NCBI RefSeq assembly: GCF_011516635.5
Contig: NZ_CP096255.1
Span: forward strand, 8,381,501 to 8,445,500
Length of the DNA stretch: 64,000 bases
Source: Bradyrhizobium barranii subsp. apii
Lineage (GTDB): Bacteria > Pseudomonadota > Alphaproteobacteria > Rhizobiales > Xanthobacteraceae
Direction: 5' to 3'
A program made the position numbers and the translations under genes. Shown here piece by piece: positions 8,789-19,180 of the stretch; positions within the stretch are counted from its first letter, which is position 1; the number at the start of each line of letters is the position of its first letter. The notes beneath the pieces are model-generated. The model was not told where the DNA came from. It did no database searches and saw only the letters and a list, made by a program, of their open reading frames with translations.

Positions 8789-9099
8789 AGCCTGCAACAT
8801 CCTCACTCGTGTCGTGCTCGCAAAAGATCGACCCAATTCTGATGATGGGCAATTCTAACATATCTTCCCGTGTTGGGACTGTCTGATAGACAAGCGGCTG
8901 TCGAGGCGATGTCTGCTTTTGGCCCGTATGAGACCTGGCGAGGGGTACTAAAGATGTCCGCTCACTGGGGCTGACCGGAAGTCGTCTCGGGAGAACCAAA
9001 CCGACGCGATTGACCCAACTCGGACATTGGTCCTGGCCGGACACCAGCCCACGATGCTGCTATGATGGACATCTAGCTTCCCGAGCCCGGGGGGGCGTC
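8789..9099. other. intergenic remnant DNA
   Basis: No coding region supported. Contains degenerate GTCCGC-type fragments (ATGTCTGCTTTTGGCCC near 8908-8924 and ATGTCCGCTCACTGGGG near 8953) related to the dispersed repeat at 8213. Confidence 0.45.
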
Positions 9100-10881
9100 T
9101 TGAGCAGCGAGCCCGTCGAGCGGCGACTGACGGCTATCCTGGCGGCGGATGTCGCCGGTTATAGCCGCTTGATTGGTGCCGACGAGGAAGGCACGCTGGC
9201 GCAACTGAAGGCTTTTAGAAAAGCGCTTGTCGACCCCACAATCGCCAAACATCGCGGCCGCATCGTCAAGACCACTGGCGACGGTATGCTGGTCGAATTT
9301 GCCAGTGCCGTCGATGCAACGCGATGCGCCATCGAAGTTCAGCGCGGCATGGCTGACGAGAACACGGAGATACCCCAGGCCGAGCGGATCGAGTTCCGCA
9401 TCGGCATCCATCTGGGAGACGTCATCATCGACGACAACGATATCTTCGGCGATGGCGTCAATATTGCAGCGCGGCTCGAAAGCATCGCTGTGCCGGGAGG
9501 CATTTCGATCTCTCGTGCTGTTCACGATCAGGTCCGTGACCGGATCAATGTGTGTTTTGACGACAAGGGCGAGATCGCGCTGAAGAACATCGCGCGACCG
9601 GTGCAAGTGTTCGCGGTTTCTGGCGCGAAGGAATCGAAAACGACAGTTTCGCCAGAATCGAAGCCAGCCCTTGCCCTTCCTGATAAGCCCTCCATCGCTG
9701 TTCTGTCATTCACCAACATGAGCGGTGATCCGGAACAGGACTACTTTGCTGATGGAATGGCCGAAGACGTCATCACGGCGCTGTCTCATTTCAAGGCGCT
9801 GTTCGTCATCGCCCGCAATTCGAGCTTCACTTACAAGGGGCGCGCCGTCGACGTGAAGCAGATTGGACGCGAGCTTGGGGTGCGCTACGTGCTGGAAGGC
9901 AGCGTTCGCAAAGTGGCAAACCGAGTGCGCATCACAGGACAGCTCGTCGATAGCGCCACCGGAGCCCATCTTTGGGCAGATCGGTTTGATGGCGGCCTCG
10001 GCGACATCTTCGCTCTGCAGGACCAGGTGACCGAGAGCGTTGTCGGGGCGATCGCGCCAGCGGTGGAAAAAGCCGAGATCGAGCGTGCCAAGCGCAAGCC
10101 GACCGAGAGTCTCGACGCCTATGCCCTCTACTTGCGCGGTTTGGCCGGATTTTATCAGTTTGCCAACCGGCAAGCTAACGACGAGGCATTGCGCCTGTTC
10201 AACAGTGCGATTGAGCTCGACCCAGACTTTGCGTCCGCCTACGGTCGTGCCGCCTCTTGCCACGTCTATGCAAAGGGCGAAGGCTGGATTTCAAACACAG
10301 CGAACGAGATTGCCGAAGTGACGAGGCTCGCTCGGCGGGCGGTCGAGTTGGGCAAGGACGACGCGATCGCGCTCGCCGCGAGCGGGTGGGCGTTAGCGTA
10401 TGTTGTTCGCGATCTCGGGGTAGGCGCCGCCTTAATCGATCGCGCGCTTGTGCTCAATTCCAATTCTGCCGACGCATGGTATTGCGGCGGCTGGGTGAAA
10501 CTCTGGCTCGGTGAACCGGAACTGGCGATCGAGCGCTTCGCGCATGCCATGCGTCTGAACCCACTTGATCCGTGGGCGATGGCAATGCGAAGCGGGACCG
10601 CGCATGCACATTTCTTCCTGGGCCGCTATGACGAGGCAGCATCGTGGGCGGCAATGGCATTGCAGGACAAACCGGACCATCAAGCGGGATTACGCATCGA
10701 CGCCGCAAGCAACGCAATGGCCGGACGGCCGGAGCAGGCACGTAAGGCAGTGGCTCGGCTGCGGCAACTAAATCCCGCGCTACATGTTTCCACTCTCAAA
10801 CACGTGCTGGGCCCTTATCGGCGTGCCGAAGACGTCTCGCGATATGAAGAAGGATTGCGGCAAGCCGGGATGCCCGAGTGA
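9100..10881 (+). CDS. class III adenylate cyclase with TolB-like and TPR regions
   Basis: 593 residues from a TTG at 9100, chosen because a G-rich ribosome site precedes it and the family core starts at SSEPVERRLTAILAADVAGY. The cyclase domain (about 5-170) keeps both metal aspartates (AADVAGYSRL; IGIHLGDVI), the adenine-selecting Lys/Asp (VKTTGDG; DIFGDGVN) and the transition-state Asn-Arg pair (NIAARLE), so it should make cAMP from ATP. A TolB-like region (KPSIAVLSFTNMSGDPEQDY, about 200-335) and TPR repeats (about 345-590) follow. No membrane segment. An upstream ATG/TTG extension to 9010 is less likely. Confidence 0.88.
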   Translation: MSSEPVERRLTAILAADVAGYSRLIGADEEGTLAQLKAFRKALVDPTIAKHRGRIVKTTGDGMLVEFASAVDATRCAIEVQRGMADENTEIPQAERIEFRIGIHLGDVIIDDNDIFGDGVNIAARLESIAVPGGISISRAVHDQVRDRINVCFDDKGEIALKNIARPVQVFAVSGAKESKTTVSPESKPALALPDKPSIAVLSFTNMSGDPEQDYFADGMAEDVITALSHFKALFVIARNSSFTYKGRAVDVKQIGRELGVRYVLEGSVRKVANRVRITGQLVDSATGAHLWADRFDGGLGDIFALQDQVTESVVGAIAPAVEKAEIERAKRKPTESLDAYALYLRGLAGFYQFANRQANDEALRLFNSAIELDPDFASAYGRAASCHVYAKGEGWISNTANEIAEVTRLARRAVELGKDDAIALAASGWALAYVVRDLGVGAALIDRALVLNSNSADAWYCGGWVKLWLGEPELAIERFAHAMRLNPLDPWAMAMRSGTAHAHFFLGRYDEAASWAAMALQDKPDHQAGLRIDAASNAMAGRPEQARKAVARLRQLNPALHVSTLKHVLGPYRRAEDVSRYEEGLRQAGMPE

Positions 10882-11070
10882 CCGTCGCAGCCAAGGCTTT
10901 CGCCCGTGGCGACGAGGTGGACGAATAGAGATGCCGTTTGCTGCAGTGCATGAGTCTGCTTGTGGCCCGAAGCCGAAACTCGCCCGAACACGTGTCATGT
11001 CGGCTGTCGGAGGTAAACCAGACGCCTAAGCAGCTTGGCGTCTACCGCCGCTTCTGACCCGTCTCCGACA

Positions 11071-12861
11071 TCACCCCTCTGGCACCCCGGCCATGCGCAT
11101 GCCCTCACAGAAGCGCTCGCGTCCAGCGAGGTAAGTCGGATGGTCGCTCGGCACGTTGGCGCGGAAGCGGGAGATAGTGAAAGTCGGGTCGAGCGCAAGC
11201 CCTGCTTGGGCCGCGGATCGCGCCTCATCAAGCTGACCGAGGTGCGCTAGCGCGGTGGCAAGATAGATGTGCGCGCGTGGATGATTTCGGTTGATCTCGA
11301 CCGAGCGACGGAACCGTGCGACCGCCTCCTGATCGGCGCCGAGCTGCAGCTTGGCGAAGCCCGCGAACATCATCCAAACAAAAGCCTCCGTATCACGAGG
11401 ACTGAGGCGGAGTGCCTCTTGGACATGGGCCTCAGTCTCCTCGCCGCGACCGAGAAGATACTTGGCGCGACCAATGTAGGCGTGCGCATTAGCTAGGTTT
11501 CGATCCAGCGCCAATGCCTGCTCGCATTCAGCAATGCCTTGGGCCGCGCGGTTTGTGAACATTTTGATGTTTCCGAGAAGCCAGTGGGCGCGTGCGTGCT
11601 GGGGGGCAAGGGACAGAGCCTTGATCAAGGCCGTCTCAGCCGCTGCGAGACGCGCGGCCCGCTCAACGGTCAAAGCCATGCCAACAGCTGCCGCATCAAC
11701 AACTGCCAATCCGACCAGCGCTTCGACATTTTTGGGATCGAGCGCCAAGGCGCGTTCAAAAAAGCTGCGCGAATGCGCAAGATACTCGGAAGTCCTTCCC
11801 TTGTTTAAGCAAGCCATGCCCTGGAAAATAAAATCCATCGCATCGGGATGCAGCGAACGCTCCGCCCGCCGCGCCTCAGCTTCAACAAGTTGAGTATTTA
11901 GCGTGTTGGCGAGCCTCGATACGATTTCGTCCTGCATATCGAATAGATCAGCGACTGGCTTATCGAACCGTTCGGCCCACAGGTGTTTGCCAGTCTCGGC
12001 GTCGATCAGCTGAACATTCACGCGAAGCCGGTTGCCACCACGCTGCACCGAGCCCTCCAGTACGTAGCGGACGTTTAACTCGCGCCCGATCTGCTTGAGA
12101 TCAACCGCTTTGCCTTTGAACGTAAATGCGGTGTGTCGGCCAATCACGAATGAGCCATTGATGCGCGACAAGTCTGTGGTCAGGCTCTCGGTCACGCCGT
12201 CAACGAAATAGTCTTGCTCGGGATCGCCACCAATATTCGCAAACGGCAGCACCACCATGGACAGACGCGGCGCTGAAAGCGAGCTTGGCGTCGTGCTGCC
12301 GACCTTTGTCACCGGGCTAAGTCCCTCTCGGGCCACGGCATAGGCTCGGATCGGACGAGCAATATTCTTGAGGTTCTGCTCGCCCAGATCGGTGAACTCA
12401 ACCCCGACCTTGCCTCGGACTTGATCGTAGGCAGAAGACGAGATGCAGATGCCGCCGGGTTCTGCGATGCTCTCAAGTCTCGCCGCGACGTTGACGCCAT
12501 CTCCAAAGATGTCATGGGGCTCGACAATTACGTCGCCGATATTGACGCCCACGCGCAAAGCAATGCGTCTGTCTTCCGCGTCACCAATTGTAAGTTCCTT
12601 GATGCGGGTTTGAAACTGAACAGCAGCCCGAACCGCTTGGACCGCACTCGGAAAGTCCGCCAAGAACCCGTCTCCGGTGTTCTTCACCACGCGGCCACCG
12701 TGCTCGGCGATACTCGGTTCAACAGCGTCCGCTAGGAGTGCCGTCAGTTTGGCATGCGTCGTTTCTTCGTCATGGTGCATGAGCCGCGAATAGCCAGCCA
12801 CGTCGGCGGCCAATATCGCCGACAACCTGCGCTCGACCCGGACCGGCCGCTCTTCTGCCAT
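11071..12861 (-). CDS. class III adenylate cyclase with TolB-like and TPR regions
   Basis: A 596-residue paralogue of the cyclase at 9100-10881, on the opposite strand and convergent with it. Cyclase domain about 8-180, with AADVAGYSRLMHHDEETT, VKNTGDGFLADFPSAV, VGVNIGDVI and DIFGDGVNVAARLES, so metal, base-selecting and transition-state residues are all present. The TolB-like region begins near LSMVVLPFANIGGDPEQDYF (about 215-345), and TPR-type repeats fill 370-590. Predicted soluble cAMP-forming sensor. Overall it is clearly diverged from its neighbour, so this is not a recent tandem duplication. Confidence 0.9.
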   Translation of the reverse strand: MAEERPVRVERRLSAILAADVAGYSRLMHHDEETTHAKLTALLADAVEPSIAEHGGRVVKNTGDGFLADFPSAVQAVRAAVQFQTRIKELTIGDAEDRRIALRVGVNIGDVIVEPHDIFGDGVNVAARLESIAEPGGICISSSAYDQVRGKVGVEFTDLGEQNLKNIARPIRAYAVAREGLSPVTKVGSTTPSSLSAPRLSMVVLPFANIGGDPEQDYFVDGVTESLTTDLSRINGSFVIGRHTAFTFKGKAVDLKQIGRELNVRYVLEGSVQRGGNRLRVNVQLIDAETGKHLWAERFDKPVADLFDMQDEIVSRLANTLNTQLVEAEARRAERSLHPDAMDFIFQGMACLNKGRTSEYLAHSRSFFERALALDPKNVEALVGLAVVDAAAVGMALTVERAARLAAAETALIKALSLAPQHARAHWLLGNIKMFTNRAAQGIAECEQALALDRNLANAHAYIGRAKYLLGRGEETEAHVQEALRLSPRDTEAFVWMMFAGFAKLQLGADQEAVARFRRSVEINRNHPRAHIYLATALAHLGQLDEARSAAQAGLALDPTFTISRFRANVPSDHPTYLAGRERFCEGMRMAGVPEG

Positions 12862-12952
12862 GGCACGCTATCCAACCCACAGCACACTGTATGACGGATC
12901 AGACGGCAGTGCCAAGCACGCCTTGACGGGATGCCAGGGGTTGATGTTGGCT

Positions 12953-13065
12953 CTTGGCCCATCAGCGAAGTGGCGAGACCTTTCATTGAGGTCCGCTTGG
13001 TGGGGTAGAGCGCACTGACTTTGCCCGCTCTGCGTTCTTCGCATTTTGATCCGTAGCGGACATTC
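12953..13065 (+). repeat. 113-bp dispersed repeat, copy 2
   Basis: Gap-free partner of 8213-8325, exactly 4740 bases further on, with about a dozen substitutions. It lies between the divergent cyclase start (12861) and the stop of the alpha/beta hydrolase (13091). Confidence 0.85.
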
Positions 13066-13090
13066 CCATCGGGACGATGGGAGACCGAAA

Positions 13091-14008
13091 TCACGCCGTT
13101 GCTGCCAGATCGTTAGCAACGACCGCCAATATTTCGGCGGCGTGTGAACTCGCAATAAAGTGCCCGCCATCAGCGACTTCGTGCCATACCGCTCCAGGCA
13201 TCCGCTCACCCAGCGGTTTGTTTACTGCGTAAGGCACAAACGTATCGGCGCCGCCTTGCCACAGATGAACCGGCCTATGGATCGCCGTGACGTCGAATGG
13301 CCACTGTTGGTAGAGCATCTGCGCATCGGTCACGAGACCGTCAACGCCTTGCCGGAAGCACTCGCGTCCGGACTCCACGATGGCACTCAGCACATCGTCA
13401 TCAGCAAGCGCCGCGAGGTCAGCGGGGCAGCTCGCCTTCAGCAATGCCTTCTTGTACTGCTCCGGAAACCGCGTCGCAGCGAGATCAATCAGGTCATACA
13501 TCAGCTGGAAACCCGGCCGGAAATGCAGTGCAAGGAACCCACCCATGGCGTCGGCCGAGGACAGATCCTTCGCTGCCCAATTCGTACCGAATGCGCCGTA
13601 GGATCCGGGAGCGATGCTGGCAACGTGTATCAGCTTCGCGGGATCGAGGTACGCCGCTGCCGCGAGCGCCCAAGGACCACCCTCAGACCAGCCTGTGACC
13701 GCAAAGCGATCGGTCTCAAAAGCGTTGGCAATCGCTTCCAGGTCTGCGGCCCAGCCTGCGAAGGTGCGACCGTGTTGAGGATCTGATTTGCCTTGGCCTG
13801 GACGGTCCACGCACACAAATCTCAAACCAAGATTGAGCGCGTGAGACGCAAAAACCTTGGCTTCCAGCCGGCTCGATGGTCCGCCATGATTGTGAAGCAC
13901 GAGCGGACCGTTCGGGTCGCCGACCTGAAGGTAAGCTAGCGATCGACCGCCGATCTGGACTGCACCTTCGCCAAGACACGCAGCGTTGCTTGAATGTCTC
14001 AAATACAT
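13091..14008 (-). CDS. alpha/beta hydrolase
   Basis: A 305-residue alpha/beta-fold hydrolase. The oxyanion-hole segment is VLHNHGGPSSR (about 36-46), the nucleophile elbow GWSEGG, a likely acid in LWQGGADTFVP and the catalytic His in ADGGHFIAS near 285. No signal peptide, so cytoplasmic. Substrate unknown; closest in style to proline-iminopeptidase or haloperoxidase-like hydrolases. Divergent from the TetR regulator at 14241, so its promoter region contains the palindromic operator at 14208-14237 and it may belong to the same regulon. Confidence 0.87.
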   Translation of the reverse strand: MYLRHSSNAACLGEGAVQIGGRSLAYLQVGDPNGPLVLHNHGGPSSRLEAKVFASHALNLGLRFVCVDRPGQGKSDPQHGRTFAGWAADLEAIANAFETDRFAVTGWSEGGPWALAAAAYLDPAKLIHVASIAPGSYGAFGTNWAAKDLSSADAMGGFLALHFRPGFQLMYDLIDLAATRFPEQYKKALLKASCPADLAALADDDVLSAIVESGRECFRQGVDGLVTDAQMLYQQWPFDVTAIHRPVHLWQGGADTFVPYAVNKPLGERMPGAVWHEVADGGHFIASSHAAEILAVVANDLAATA

Positions 14009-14207
14009 GCCCTCCGTCGGGCCTCGATGACTCGTCGATCTCGCGGAGCCTTTGTCTCAGCGAACCATCTCTTTCTGGAATTTCTTGATCGTGGGCTGCA
14101 ACAACGGCCACCATGGTCACATGGCTGTCGGATGTCTGCAACTGGCCCTGAACAGCCATTTCGGCGTTCAAAGCTGACGCCGGCTTTTGCTCCGAAACAG
14201 GCACTTG

Positions 14208-14237
14208 CGATATATAGACCGATCGGTCTATATATCG
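14208..14237. promoter_or_regulatory. perfect 30-bp palindrome, probable TetR operator
   Basis: Perfect dyad centred on GACCGATCGGTC with flanking TATATA/TATATA. It ends three bases before the TetR start codon and covers the place where its ribosome site would be. A second, asymmetric copy lies before the EamA gene (14905-14924). Confidence 0.85.
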
Positions 14238-14240
14238 ATC

Positions 14241-14855
14241 ATGAGCCGCCAAACCCCAGTGCAGTCGCCCCGTGGCCGTCCCCGAAGCTTCGACGTGGAC
14301 GCCGCGGTCGAACGCGCGATGGGGGTGTTCTGGTCGCACGGCTATCACGCCACGGCGCTGCCGGACCTGCTTCGGGCCACGAAACTCTCGCGTGGCAGCC
14401 TTTACGCCGCGTTCGGCGACAAGCACTCGCTCTTCCTGCGCGCGCTCGATCGCTACATTGCCGATGCCGTGACACGGATGGATGTCGAGCTCGCTCCCCG
14501 CAGGGAGCCGGTCGACGCCCTGCGGGCCTATCTTGCCGGCTATGTCGACCGCACCAGCGGCGCCAATGGCCGGCGCGGCTGCCTGCTGGTGGCCACGGCC
14601 ATGGAGCTGGCCGGCAAGGATGCCGAGATTGGTCGCCGCGTCGCGGGCTTCTTCAGGGACATGGAGGTCCGGGTGGCCGATGCCCTGTCCCGCGCGAAGG
14701 TGGCGCGCAAGCTGGCCGACGGTGTCGATCCCGCGAGTGCCGCCAAAATTCTTGTCTGTTTCGTCGAGGGCCTGCGCGTGGTCGGCAAGACGGCGCCGGC
14801 GCGGGCCACATCGCAAGCCACCGCTGACGCTCTGCTCGATCGGTTCGTCAGGTAG
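14241..14855 (+). CDS. TetR/AcrR-family repressor next to an EamA exporter
   Basis: A 204-residue regulator beginning MSRQTPVQSPRGRPRSFDVD. The HTH is about residues 15-60 (VFWSHGYHATALPDLLRATK, then LSRGSLYAAFGDKHSLF) and the ligand domain extends to 204 with NGRRGCLLVATAMELAG, typical of the AcrR type with a C-terminal domain binding small hydrophobics. A perfect palindrome directly upstream and a matching site before the downstream exporter argue for autorepression and control of that exporter. No ribosome site lies between operator and ATG, so the transcript may be leaderless. Confidence 0.92.
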   Translation: MSRQTPVQSPRGRPRSFDVDAAVERAMGVFWSHGYHATALPDLLRATKLSRGSLYAAFGDKHSLFLRALDRYIADAVTRMDVELAPRREPVDALRAYLAGYVDRTSGANGRRGCLLVATAMELAGKDAEIGRRVAGFFRDMEVRVADALSRAKVARKLADGVDPASAAKILVCFVEGLRVVGKTAPARATSQATADALLDRFVR

Positions 14856-14904
14856 CAAGCCAATCAGGTCAACTAACCCCGGACGCCTCCGCACCTGGTG
14901 CGTC

Positions 14905-14924
14905 AATATATGGACCGATCGGTC
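14905..14924 (+). promoter_or_regulatory. second TetR operator, before the EamA gene
   Basis: AATATATGGACCGATCGGTC, sharing the GACCGATCGGTC core and the left arm (one mismatch) of the palindrome at 14208-14237; the right arm is degenerate. It is followed by the AAAGGAAGG ribosome site of the EamA gene. Confidence 0.75.
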
Positions 14925-14941
14925 GTGAAAGGAAGGATGCC

Positions 14942-15802
14942 ATGTCTGCCATCCAGATCGTCTGCGCGGTGGCCGTTCCCCTGCTCTGGGGCTATCAGTT
15001 CGTGGCCATCAAGGTCGGCGTTTCGGAGTTTCCGCCGCTGTTCTTCCTCGCGCTGCGCTTCCTCGCGATCGCACTGCTGCTCGTTCCGTTCGTCAAACGG
15101 CCGACGCGCGAGCAGTTCGGCCCTGTCGTCGCGATTTCGATCTTCCTTGGTGGCCTGAACTTCGGCCTGTTCTATGTCGGACTCGGGCTCGGCTCGGGAA
15201 GCCTGTCGGCCGTCGCGTATCAGCTCGCGACGCCCTTCACCGTCCTGCTGGCCTGGCCGCTGCTCGCCGAGCGGCCGTCTCTCACCACGTCCGCCGGAGT
15301 GCTGCTCGCATTCGCCGGCGTTGTCGTGCTGGCAGCGGAGCCTGGCCTGTCGGCCAACGGGCTTCCGCTGCTGCTGGTGGTCGGGGCGGCCTTCGCATTC
15401 GCGGTGTCCAACGTCCTGACGAAACGCTACGGCCCTTTCGATCCCCTGATGTTGATGGGATGGTCGTCGCTGTTCACGGTGCCGCAGGTCATGTTGATGT
15501 CGCTGCTGCTCGAATACGGACAACTGGCGAGCCTCGTCACGGCGGATGGACGCGGCTGGCTGGCGCTCGCCTACACGATTTTCATCGGCGGAATTGTCGG
15601 GTTCGGCCTCTGGTTCTGGCTGATCGCCCGCTGCTCCATGGGCCGCGTCGCGCCCTTCGGCCTGCTGCTTCCGGTGTTCGCCTTGACGTCGAGCGTGCTG
15701 TTCCTTGGCGAGCGCATGACCCCGAAGTTGATCGCCGGCGGGCTGCTCGCGATCGCAGGCGTTGCGATGACACAAGTCAGACCGAGCGCGCGCCCCATTT
15801 GA
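14942..15802 (+). CDS. EamA/DMT-family exporter
   Basis: A 286-residue inner-membrane transporter of the drug/metabolite superfamily: ten hydrophobic segments in two EamA repeats (about 1-135 and 145-280). It begins with AVPLLWGYQFVAIKVGV, and repeat 2 has AFAFAVSNVLTKRYG. YedA/RhtA-like proteins of this size export amino acids, metabolites or drugs; the substrate cannot be told here. A strong AAAGGAAGG precedes the ATG. Sits 86 bases after the TetR gene with its own operator copy, so it is probably induced by the exporter's substrate. Confidence 0.92.
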   Translation: MSAIQIVCAVAVPLLWGYQFVAIKVGVSEFPPLFFLALRFLAIALLLVPFVKRPTREQFGPVVAISIFLGGLNFGLFYVGLGLGSGSLSAVAYQLATPFTVLLAWPLLAERPSLTTSAGVLLAFAGVVVLAAEPGLSANGLPLLLVVGAAFAFAVSNVLTKRYGPFDPLMLMGWSSLFTVPQVMLMSLLLEYGQLASLVTADGRGWLALAYTIFIGGIVGFGLWFWLIARCSMGRVAPFGLLLPVFALTSSVLFLGERMTPKLIAGGLLAIAGVAMTQVRPSARPI

Positions 15803-15948
15803 GCCCGGACGTTGCGTTGTGGCATCGACATCATCTGCCTGGCAACGGAGATCACGAGGCTTCACGTCTCGGTGGTGGACCGTGTTGCGACGTGACGCCC
15901 CCAACTTGCCGTGCGCTAATATCGGACGGTCGAACCGGAGGGCGTATC

Positions 15949-16812
15949 ATGATGTTTCGCAATCTTCTCGCCGCGCTTCTCGTCACGGTCGCGATCAGCG
16001 CGGCACATGCGGCGCCGCAATGGCTGAACCTGCCGCCGACGCCGACCCTGCCCAAGGCGACGCAGAGCGGTTTTGCACCCGTCAACGGCATCAAGGTCTG
16101 GTACGCAATTTTCGGCCGCGGCGAGCCCGTCCTGTTGCTCCATGGCGGCCTCGCCAACGCCAATTATTGGGGCCGCCAGGTCCGCGCGCTGCAACGGCAC
16201 TATCAGGTCATCGTCATGGACAGCCGCGGGCATGGGCGCAGCAGCCGCAATCGGGAGCCCTATGGCTACGATCTGATGGCCTCGGACGTGGTCGCCCTGC
16301 TCGATCACCTGAAGATCAGGAAAGCTGCGATCGTGGGCTGGAGCGACGGCGCGATCATCGGCCTCGACACTGCGATGAAGCACCCGGAGCGCGTGAGCAA
16401 GCTGTTTGCCTTCGCGGCGAACTCGGATCCGTCAGGCGTTGCGGACATCGCGTCGAGCGACGTCTTCAACGCCTACATCGCAAGAGCCGGCGAGGAGTAC
16501 AAGCGCCTCTCGCCGACCCCGACCGAGTACAAGAGCTTCGTCGCCGAGATCACTAAAATGTGGGAGAGCCAGCCGAAATGGACGGCGTCGGATCTCGCGA
16601 CGATCAAGGTCCCGACCTGGATCGTGGACGGCGACCACGACGAGGCGATCAAGCGCGAGAACACCGAATTCATGGCGGCGAACATTCCGGGCGCCGGCCT
16701 GCTGATCCAGCCGGAGGTCAGTCACTTCTCGTTCCTGCAGGATCCCGAGCAGTTCAGCGACGACGTGCTGCATTTTCTGGAGGGTGAGAAGTCGCGCACA
16801 TCGCCGAAATGA
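15949..16812 (+). CDS. secreted alpha/beta hydrolase
   Basis: 287 residues from the ATG at 15949; an ORF reaching back to 15460 overlaps the EamA gene and was rejected. Signal peptide about 1-22 (LLAALLVTVAISAAHAAP). Alpha/beta fold features: LLLHGGLANANYW, MDSRGHGRSSR, nucleophile elbow GWSDGA, acid in VDGDHDEAI and His in PEVSHFSFL. Likely a periplasmic esterase or lactonase-type enzyme; substrate unknown. A GGAGGGCG ribosome site precedes it. Confidence 0.88.
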   Translation: MMFRNLLAALLVTVAISAAHAAPQWLNLPPTPTLPKATQSGFAPVNGIKVWYAIFGRGEPVLLLHGGLANANYWGRQVRALQRHYQVIVMDSRGHGRSSRNREPYGYDLMASDVVALLDHLKIRKAAIVGWSDGAIIGLDTAMKHPERVSKLFAFAANSDPSGVADIASSDVFNAYIARAGEEYKRLSPTPTEYKSFVAEITKMWESQPKWTASDLATIKVPTWIVDGDHDEAIKRENTEFMAANIPGAGLLIQPEVSHFSFLQDPEQFSDDVLHFLEGEKSRTSPK

Positions 16813-16819
16813 GAGGATT

Positions 16820-16911
16820 GTAGGGTGGGCAAAGCGCAGCGTGCCCACCACGTCTATCGCGATTGCCGAGAGACGGTGGGCACGGCGCTAAAGCGCCTTT
16901 GCCCACCCTAC
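16820..16911. repeat. intergenic palindrome, GTAGGGTGGGCAAAG family
   Basis: Arms GTAGGGTGGGCAAAG and CTTTGCCCACCCTAC with an internal GTGCCCACC/GGTGGGCAC pair. The same family occurs at 41607-41700. It lies just after the stop of the secreted hydrolase. Confidence 0.85.
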
Positions 16912-16952
16912 GAAGCGACGCCAAGTCATTGCGAGCCCAACAGCATCAGCAT

Positions 16953-17032
16953 CGTCATTGCGAGCGTAGCGAAGCAATCCAGACTGCCACTGCGGAAAGA
17001 TTCTGGATTGCTTCGCTACGCTCGCAATGACG
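16953..17032. repeat. intergenic palindrome, GTCATTGCGAGCGTAGCG family
   Basis: Arms of about 28 bases, CGTCATTGCGAGCGTAGCG... and the exact reverse near 17005-17032, enclosing a short loop. A dispersed bacterial palindrome type; next to the ftsH stop, so it may end the transcript. Confidence 0.85.
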
Positions 17033-17092
17033 GGGCCAACAAAAAACGCGACGTTTCCGCCGCGCTTTTCAATTCGATCTGCCGCTTCTCGA

Positions 17093-19015
<1,923 letters not shown>

Positions 19016-19180
19016 CGATCTTCCTTCATGGTCGCGCGGATCGCGGCCTGATCCTTGGGCGGTAGCAGTTACTTTGTCAGTGCGAGGAAATCCCCAAGGA
19101 ATCCTCTTGGTTAGACGGATACAATTTAGGTGCCGCCCCGGTCGCTGCCAAGGGAACGAGATGGGACTATTTATCCCATC

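Noticed and set aside
12744..13094. Small reverse ORF at the repeat copy and cyclase start
   Set aside because: Formed by the dispersed repeat and overlapping the cyclase N-terminus.
13716..14906. Long reverse-strand ORF across the hydrolase and TetR genes
   Set aside because: It lies antisense to clear genes and over the operator palindrome; a high-GC artefact.
15460..15948. Long N-terminal extension of the secreted hydrolase
   Set aside because: It overlaps the EamA gene in another frame; the ATG at 15949 has a ribosome site and signal peptide.
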